A stretch of 10,963 nt of DNA from Gemmataceae bacterium (GTDB lineage: Bacteria > Planctomycetota > Planctomycetia > Gemmatales > Gemmataceae). The notes below the pieces were generated by a model, which made no database searches, was not told the DNA's origin, and saw nothing but the letters and a program-made list of their open reading frames with translations. This document shows, one piece after another, positions 6,568-10,963 of the stretch (positions within the stretch are counted from its first letter, which is position 1; each line of letters opens with the position of its first letter). The stretch spans positions 1 through 10,963 of the forward strand of contig CANLGS010000064.1 in assembly GCA_947490035.1 (NCBI GenBank), given 5' to 3'. Made by a program: the position numbers and the translations under genes.

Positions 6568-8751
6568 ATGAACCTGCTCGCGGCGTGGAAAAAGGTGCTG
6601 CTGTTCGGCGCGTTCGGGGCGGTCGGCTGCCTGGCCGGCTGGCTCGTCGGCGAGCCGTTCCTGGAGCTTTCAAAGCAAGTGGCGGGGCGCGACGGGGCAG
6701 CGGCCCCGCCGTCGCTTATCTCGACATCGACACCGCCGTCGAACGCGCCGCCGCCTCTGCCGGAAGAGTTCCGCAAGCGAGTTGACGCGGCCAAGGGCAG
6801 TTCCGGCGACGTTCAAATCACGTTGATCTGGGACGACGCGAACGACCTCGACCTTCACTGCGTCGATCCGTCCGGTTACGAGATTTGGTACAAGCAGAAA
6901 TCGTCTCCGTCGCGCGGGCTGCTCGATGTGGACCGGAACGCTGGTTGCCAGTCAATCGATCCGAAACCGGTGGAGAACATTTTCTGGCTCAAGGGCGCCG
7001 CGCCGCAGGGTGACTACACGGTCTACGTCAACTTCTTCCAGCGCTGCCCGAGTGGGCCGAACCGCAGCGACTACAAGGTGAACATTCTCGCGAACGGCGA
7101 ACGGACGGAGATCAGCGACAGCATTACGAAAGTACGCGACGGTGAGCCAGGGCCGAAGCAGGTCGTGCGCCGGTTCCGGGTGGAACCGCGCCTCGAACTG
7201 AAGGACGTGCAAAGCGAAGTCGAAGTGGCACCCGGTCGGACTATTTACTTGCCGGTCGCCATCCGTCGCTCGTCCATCGCCGGTGCGGTGGAAGTGACCG
7301 CCGAGAATCTACCTGAGGGGGTCACTACCAGCAAGCTCACGATTCCCGAAGGAGAGGGAGGCGGGTACATCGAGTTGAAAGCAACAGACGCGGCGAAAGA
7401 AACTACACGGACTATTCAGCTCGTTGCGCGCGGCGGCTCGCTCACCAACGCCAAAGATGTCAAACTTGTCGTTCCAAAACCGGCGGTGCAGTTCTCGCTG
7501 GTGACGGTCGTTTCCATCGGCGTCTGGACGGCGCTGCTCGCGGTCGGGCTGTGCCTCGCACTGCTCGCGGGTCAGAACAAGTACCTCGGCAAGTCGCTGT
7601 TCGCGTCGGGCCGCGTGCCGCTGGTGCTGGTGATTCTGGGCGCGGCCGCAGCCGGGTTCGTGTCCGGCGGCATCGGGCAGTCGCTGTATTCGCTCCTGCT
7701 AATGGCCAACGCCTCGCTCGGCTTTGTCGGGCGGTTGCTCGGCTGGACGCTGTTGGGCGGGCTGCTTGGTGTCGGTGTGAGCTACTTCGTTCCGAACCTC
7801 GACGCGAAGAAGGCAGCACTGGCCGGGGTCGGCGGTGGCTTCCTCGGTGGACTCGCGTTCGCGATCATGTCTTCGATTGCCGCGGCCGTTGTTCCCTGGT
7901 CGTATGGGGCCGGAATGGTCGGGCGGTTCGGCGGCGCCGCGATGCTCGGCTTCTGCATCGGGCTGATGGTCGCGGCGGTGGAGGCCGCGTTCCGGCGGGC
8001 GTGGCTGGAAGTGCGGTTCAGCGAGCGCGAGGTGATTACCGTGAACCTCGGGCCGGAGCCGGTGAAGGTCGGCGGCGACTCGAAGGCCTGCACCGTGTGG
8101 GCACGCGGAGCGGCCCCGATCGCGCTGCGGTACTGGATTCGCGACGGCAAGGTGTACTGCGAGGATGTGCCGACCAAGCGCGAAGCGCTCGCGACCAACG
8201 GCGACACGCGCACCGCCGGCGGCGTGACCGTGGTCGTGCGAACCAGCGGCACCGCGGCGCCGCTTGCGGCATCGCGAGCGACACCACCCGCGCCCCCTGT
8301 TCTCGCGAAGCCACTCCCGGCGCCACTCCCGGCGCCACTCCCGGCGCCACCTCCGGCGCCGGTTGCGAAGCCGCAAGCGGCTCAAACAGCGCACGACGAT
8401 TACGACGACGGGTTGCCGATGCCGATGTCGCCGCCGCCGCGCCCGGTTGCGAAGTCGATCGTCGATACGGACGACTACACGCGCCCCGCACCGGCCGCGA
8501 AGCCGCCGGCACCTGCTCCCGCGCCGACCGTCGCGAGGGCGCCGGCGCCGACCGTCGCGAAGCCGCCTGCGCCCGCGCCGCCGAAGCCCCCGGCACCGCC
8601 CGCGAAGCCGCCGGTGCCGACCGCGGCGAAGCCGCCGGCGCCCGCGAGCGCGTCGAAGACCGGCAACCCGGACGCGTGCCCGTCGTGCGGCCGGAAGTTG
8701 CCCGGCAAGCCCGGTGCGCGCTACTGCATGGTGTGCGACAAGACGTTCTGA
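6568..8751 (+). CDS. Multi-domain membrane protein: YfaP/DUF2135-like, beta-sandwich, five-helix membrane block, FHA-like region, zinc ribbon
   Basis: 727 residues; ATG preceded by AAGGG at 6558-6562. Order: membrane segment 1 (~10-28) after two Lys; YfaP/DUF2135-like domain (~80-205), recognised by ITLIWDDANDLDLHCVDPSG, then a DVDRNAGC turn and a DYTVYVNFF strand; a second beta-sandwich-like domain (~208-305); five further hydrophobic segments (~309-334, 350-378, 384-407, 415-441, 451-475); a beta-rich part (~480-560, ITVNLGPEPVKVGGDSKACT, YWIRDGKVYCED, NGDTRTAGG) that resembles an FHA domain but lacks a clear phosphothreonine-binding set; a Pro/Ala/Lys-rich linker (~565-700); and a zinc ribbon with Cys 704, 707, 720 and 723. 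With an N-in first helix and six helices in total, the two beta domains lie outside and the FHA-like region and zinc ribbon inside. This suggests a transmembrane sensor or adaptor passing a signal to the vWA/PP2C products encoded just downstream. YfaP and zinc-ribbon calls are firm; the FHA call is tentative. Confidence 0.85.
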   Translation: MNLLAAWKKVLLFGAFGAVGCLAGWLVGEPFLELSKQVAGRDGAAAPPSLISTSTPPSNAPPPLPEEFRKRVDAAKGSSGDVQITLIWDDANDLDLHCVDPSGYEIWYKQKSSPSRGLLDVDRNAGCQSIDPKPVENIFWLKGAAPQGDYTVYVNFFQRCPSGPNRSDYKVNILANGERTEISDSITKVRDGEPGPKQVVRRFRVEPRLELKDVQSEVEVAPGRTIYLPVAIRRSSIAGAVEVTAENLPEGVTTSKLTIPEGEGGGYIELKATDAAKETTRTIQLVARGGSLTNAKDVKLVVPKPAVQFSLVTVVSIGVWTALLAVGLCLALLAGQNKYLGKSLFASGRVPLVLVILGAAAAGFVSGGIGQSLYSLLLMANASLGFVGRLLGWTLLGGLLGVGVSYFVPNLDAKKAALAGVGGGFLGGLAFAIMSSIAAAVVPWSYGAGMVGRFGGAAMLGFCIGLMVAAVEAAFRRAWLEVRFSEREVITVNLGPEPVKVGGDSKACTVWARGAAPIALRYWIRDGKVYCEDVPTKREALATNGDTRTAGGVTVVVRTSGTAAPLAASRATPPAPPVLAKPLPAPLPAPLPAPPPAPVAKPQAAQTAHDDYDDGLPMPMSPPPRPVAKSIVDTDDYTRPAPAAKPPAPAPAPTVARAPAPTVAKPPAPAPPKPPAPPAKPPVPTAAKPPAPASASKTGNPDACPSCGRKLPGKPGARYCMVCDKTF
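8311..8358 (+). repeat. 12-nt tandem repeat, four units, encoding PLPA
   Basis: The unit CCACTCCCGGCG occurs three times exactly (8311-8346) and a fourth time with two changes (8347-8358). It is in frame and encodes three PLPA units and one PPPA in the proline-rich linker between the FHA-like region and the zinc ribbon. A second, looser Pro/Ala/Lys repeat continues at about 8497-8655. Confidence 0.85.
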
Positions 8752-8758
8752 GCAATCT

Positions 8759-8811
8759 CTGGCCGCTTGCGGCTTCGCGGGCGCTGTGCTCGCGAAGCCA
8801 CAAGCGGCCAG
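8759..8811. repeat. Long hairpin between the membrane protein and vWA genes
   Basis: Inverted repeat with 21-nt arms at 8759-8779 and 8791-8811, 20 of 21 positions paired, around an 11-nt loop. It begins 7 nt after the upstream stop and ends 40 nt before the vWA start. Its sequence (CTGGCCGCTTG...) is unrelated to the other intergenic repeats here. The downstream bases are A-rich rather than T-rich on the + strand, so it is not a standard intrinsic terminator. Confidence 0.85.
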
Positions 8812-8837
8812 AAAGCAGCAGATTACAACTCACCCAC

Positions 8838-8854
8838 GAGGAGCTTTGCCCATG
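8838..8854 (+). promoter_or_regulatory. Ribosome binding site of the vWA gene
   Basis: GAGGAG at 8838-8843 lies 8 nt before ATG 8852. This decides the start: the open frame extends upstream to 8264, but that part lies over the preceding gene, is almost pure Arg/Pro/Ser in translation and crosses the hairpin at 8759-8811. Confidence 0.8.
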
Positions 8855-9748
8855 CCTTACGACATGCAGATCGACCGCTCGAACCCCGGCTGCATCGTGT
8901 TCCTGGTAGACCTGTCCAACTCCATGCTCGACGGCATCGCCGGCACGCAGCGGGCGAAGATGGACACCGTCTCCACCGCCATCAACCGGTTCTTTCAGGA
9001 ACTCATCACCAGTTGCGAGAAGGGCGAGGAGAAGCCGCGCAACTACTTTGACGTGGGCCTGATCGGGTACACCACCGACGCCAACGGCGGGGCCATCGTC
9101 CGCCCGCTGTTCCAGCTCGGCCTCGCCGGGCGCGACCTCGTCAGCATCAGCGAACTGTACGACAACCCGCTGGAGATCGAGCAGCGGCGGAAGAAGGAGT
9201 TCGTGGACGACGGCGCCGGCGGCCTCACCGAGGTCGAACGGCAGATCGCGTTCCCGGTGTGGTTCCGCTCGCCGCCGCCGACCGAGATGTTCGGCACGCC
9301 GATGTGTACCGCGCTGGGCTACTGCAAGCAGGTGCTCCAGGCGTGGATCGAGGCGCACCCGAACAGCTTCCCGCCGATGGTCATCCACCTGACCGACGGC
9401 GAGCCGACCGACGGGAACCCGGTCCCGTTCGCCGACGACATGAAGGGACTCGCCACCGCCGACGGCGGCGTGCTCCTGTTCAACTGCCACCTGTCCGGGC
9501 GCGACGCGCAGCCGGTGTTCCTCCCGCCGACCGACAGCCAGCTCCCCGACGACCTGGCCCGCGACCTGTTCACCATGGCCAGCGCCATGCCGGACAAACT
9601 GCGGCAGATGGCCGAGGTGAAGGGCATCTCGGCGCCGCTCGGGTGCAAGGCGATGGCGTTCAACGCGGACGCCGTGAGCCTGCTGAAGTTGCTGAACGTC
9701 GGCACGGCGGTCATCGCCACCAACACGCTGCCGCCGCACTTGCGGTAA
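8852..9748 (+). CDS. Stand-alone vWA domain protein with intact MIDAS (TerY-like)
   Basis: 298 residues from ATG with GAGGAG. The protein is essentially one von Willebrand factor A domain. Strand 1 carries the MIDAS motif D20-L-S22-N-S24; T149 in FGTPM supplies the MIDAS threonine; T181-D182-G in MVIHLTDGEPTD is the third metal-binding loop. Other fold marks are FDVGLIGYTTD (~66-76) and GGVLLFNCHLS. An insertion of about 50 residues (~85-140) separates strand 3 from the threonine loop. No signal peptide or membrane segment is present, so it should be cytoplasmic. Stand-alone bacterial vWA proteins of this sort (TerY type) act as metal-dependent protein-binding modules, encoded with PP2C phosphatases and kinases. 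Here the next gene encodes a degenerate vWA fused to PP2C, so this protein probably works with it. The exact partner is inference. Confidence 0.93.
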   Translation: MPYDMQIDRSNPGCIVFLVDLSNSMLDGIAGTQRAKMDTVSTAINRFFQELITSCEKGEEKPRNYFDVGLIGYTTDANGGAIVRPLFQLGLAGRDLVSISELYDNPLEIEQRRKKEFVDDGAGGLTEVERQIAFPVWFRSPPPTEMFGTPMCTALGYCKQVLQAWIEAHPNSFPPMVIHLTDGEPTDGNPVPFADDMKGLATADGGVLLFNCHLSGRDAQPVFLPPTDSQLPDDLARDLFTMASAMPDKLRQMAEVKGISAPLGCKAMAFNADAVSLLKLLNVGTAVIATNTLPPHLR

Positions 9749-9750
9749 AC

Positions 9751-9911
9751 CGGCGAAGAAACCTACCCCCGGCTTCCTCCCTAAAGGGAAGGGGAGGAAG
9801 AAGCGTCTCGCTGCGCTCGCGGGTGAACGACGCGCGATTCACGAGCGCAGCGAGGCGCTTCTTCCTCCCCTTACCTTTAGGGAGGGGGCCGAGGGGTAGG
9901 TTTCTTCGCCG
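9751..9911. repeat. Long imperfect inverted repeat between the vWA and PP2C genes
   Basis: Arms of about 75 nt at 9751-9827 and 9838-9911 around a centre of about 10 nt. The outer 19 nt match perfectly (9751-9769 with 9893-9911), and so do inner blocks such as 9807-9819 with 9842-9854. Most of the differences are T against C in the arm comparison, which would form G-U pairs in RNA, plus a few small gaps and one G-A mismatch near 9787. It starts 2 nt after the vWA stop codon and reaches to within 8 nt of the next start, so it fills nearly the entire 171-bp gap. It is a fourth repeat family, unlike the others in the window. Confidence 0.9.
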
Positions 9912-9922
9912 AGGACCGAATG
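9911..9922 (+). promoter_or_regulatory. Ribosome binding site abutting the inverted repeat
   Basis: GAGGA at 9911-9915 lies 4 nt before ATG 9920, and its first base is the last base of the right arm of the long inverted repeat. If the transcript folds, the ribosome would have to bind right at the base of a stem of about 75 bp, so translation of the phosphatase could be lowered or depend on unfolding. Confidence 0.6.
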
Positions 9923-10963
9923 GACCCGACCGAACCGCCGCCCGGTTGCCTCGTCCTGTTGCTCCGGCTGTCGGCCGGGATGACCGCGGACGTGACCACG
10001 TCGCGCGGCGAGGTGCCCGCGTTCGCGGCGGCGCGCCAACTCGCGGACGAGTTGCTCGAAGGGCTGGTGAACACCGCCGTCGGCGGGTACGCGGTCGGCG
10101 CCCTCGACGTGGCCGTTCTCGGCTACCGCACGTCCGAAGACGGCGCGCCACAACTCCTCTCGCTATTGCCCGACGGCGACCCGAAGGCGCGGTTCGTGCC
10201 GCTGGCGCGGGTCGCGGAGATGCCCGCCGTTCCGCGCGGGGGCGAAGGGCAGCCGCGCAAGTGGGCCGTGCTGCCCGCGTGCGAGGGCGAACCGTGCGCC
10301 GGCACCGCGCTCGCGAGCGTCTACCAGATGGTCGCGGTGTGGCTCACCGGGCGCTTCGCGAGCCGCGCGCCGGTCGTCGTCCACTGCACCGGTCCCGACG
10401 CGCTCGACGAGGCGTACTACTGCGTCGCGCGTTCGCTCGGCCTGCTCGCCACCGCGCACGGCCCGGCGCGCCTGCTGCACTACGTGTTCGACAGCGCGCC
10501 CGAAAGCGAGCAGTCGGAACGACCCGCCGAGGTTCCGACCGAACCGACCGCGCGGCGCGCGGTGTTCGTCAACGACTGGGACATCAACGACCCGTGGGAC
10601 GCGATCTTCACCTACGCACCGCACGAAGACGGCGTCGCGTGGGCCGAGGCGGGCGCGGGGTTCGCGCCCGCGAAGTCGATGTGGGCGCAGAAGATGGGCA
10701 ACAGCCCGGAGCAGTGGGAAGACGCGTTCGCGCTGAACGAGGCCGGCGGCGCGGCGGCCATCGCCGACGGCGCGAGTAGCGGCATCTACTGCAGCATCTG
10801 GGCGCAACAGCTCAGCCGGCGGTTCCTGTCGGACCGGCCCGATACGCGCGACCCGATTCCGCTGAATAAATGGGTGAATGGTTTGCGAACGGAGTGGCGC
10901 ACCGCGATCAACTATAGTAACCTGAACTGGTCGAAACAGGCGAAGGTCGATCAGGTGGGCGCG
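9920..10963 (+). CDS. Degenerate vWA-like region fused to PP2C-type protein phosphatase (3' partial)
   Basis: The frame is open from ATG 9920 to the window end, 348 residues without a stop. Residues ~8-190 follow the neighbouring vWA protein step by step: PGCLVLLLRLSAGM for PGCIVFLVDLSNSM, LDVAVLGYRT for FDVGLIGYTT, CAGTALASVY for the FGTPM threonine loop, PVVVHCTGPD for PMVIHLTDGE. The MIDAS is broken: the first Asp is Arg, the last Ser of DxSxS is Gly, and TDG is TGP. After a linker (~192-212), residues ~252-348 begin a PP2C-type phosphatase: SMWAQKMGNSPEQWEDAF with the first metal-ligand Asp (268), then AAAIADGASSGIYCSIWAQQL with the second (D283 in DGAS). This is the pattern of bacterial PP2C_2-like enzymes, which are Mn/Mg-dependent Ser/Thr phosphatases. 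The C-terminal two thirds of the catalytic domain lie beyond the window. It probably dephosphorylates partners of the system, perhaps opposed by a kinase encoded nearby. Confidence 0.85.
   Translation, partial: MDPTEPPPGCLVLLLRLSAGMTADVTTSRGEVPAFAAARQLADELLEGLVNTAVGGYAVGALDVAVLGYRTSEDGAPQLLSLLPDGDPKARFVPLARVAEMPAVPRGGEGQPRKWAVLPACEGEPCAGTALASVYQMVAVWLTGRFASRAPVVVHCTGPDALDEAYYCVARSLGLLATAHGPARLLHYVFDSAPESEQSERPAEVPTEPTARRAVFVNDWDINDPWDAIFTYAPHEDGVAWAEAGAGFAPAKSMWAQKMGNSPEQWEDAFALNEAGGAAAIADGASSGIYCSIWAQQLSRRFLSDRPDTRDPIPLNKWVNGLRTEWRTAINYSNLNWSKQAKVDQVGA

Noticed and set aside
8264..8851. Upstream extension of the vWA frame
   Set aside because: Arg/Pro/Ser-rich translation over the previous gene's linker and hairpin; GAGGAG and ATG at 8852 give a normal start.
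1834..9911. Intrinsic terminators at the inverted repeats
   Set aside because: Strong stems but no T-tract after any right arm, so I annotate them as repeats and leave a termination role open.
9259..10779. Open frame of 506 codons on the + strand
   Set aside because: It lies out of frame over the vWA and PP2C genes, is Arg-rich throughout and runs through the inverted repeat; the vWA and PP2C motifs are in other frames.

Overview
The window is very GC-rich (mostly G/C at third codon positions) and carries six protein genes, all on the + strand, the first and last cut by the window edges. Codon use, dispersed intergenic inverted repeats of the type GGGGGC-GTAA-GCCCCC, and large helical or membrane proteins joined to vWA and PP2C domains fit a planctomycete, most likely of the Gemmata group. 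That assignment is inference from style, not from a marker gene.

Layout: (1) 1-1821, 3' part of a large helical-repeat protein ending in a small beta-sandwich-like domain; (2) 1950-4784, a GTPase-associated protein 1 (GAP1) type protein with N2 and M domains, a long helical body, a charged linker and a C-terminal membrane anchor; (3) 4920-6368, an unrecognised helical protein with an N-terminal membrane anchor; (4) 6568-8751, a six-helix membrane protein with a YfaP/DUF2135-like domain and a second beta domain outside the membrane, followed by a divergent FHA-like region, a Pro/Ala-rich linker and a zinc ribbon; (5) 8852-9748, a stand-alone vWA protein with an intact MIDAS; (6) 9920 to the window end, a degenerate vWA-like region fused to a PP2C-type phosphatase, cut by the right edge.

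The combination of GAP1, vWA and PP2C is that of the NTPase/vWA-centred conflict and signalling systems described by Aravind and colleagues (TerY-P-like triads of vWA + PP2C + Ser/Thr kinase, and GTPase/GAP1 systems). Here the set appears membrane-tethered: three of the six products carry membrane segments. A GTPase and a protein kinase, the expected partners, are not seen and may lie outside the window.

All five intergenic gaps (100 to 199 bp) hold an inverted repeat that begins 2-20 nt after the upstream stop codon. Four unrelated sequence families are used, and none is followed by a T-tract. No RNA gene, IS element, CRISPR array or clear promoter was found, and there is no gene-free stretch longer than 300 bp.
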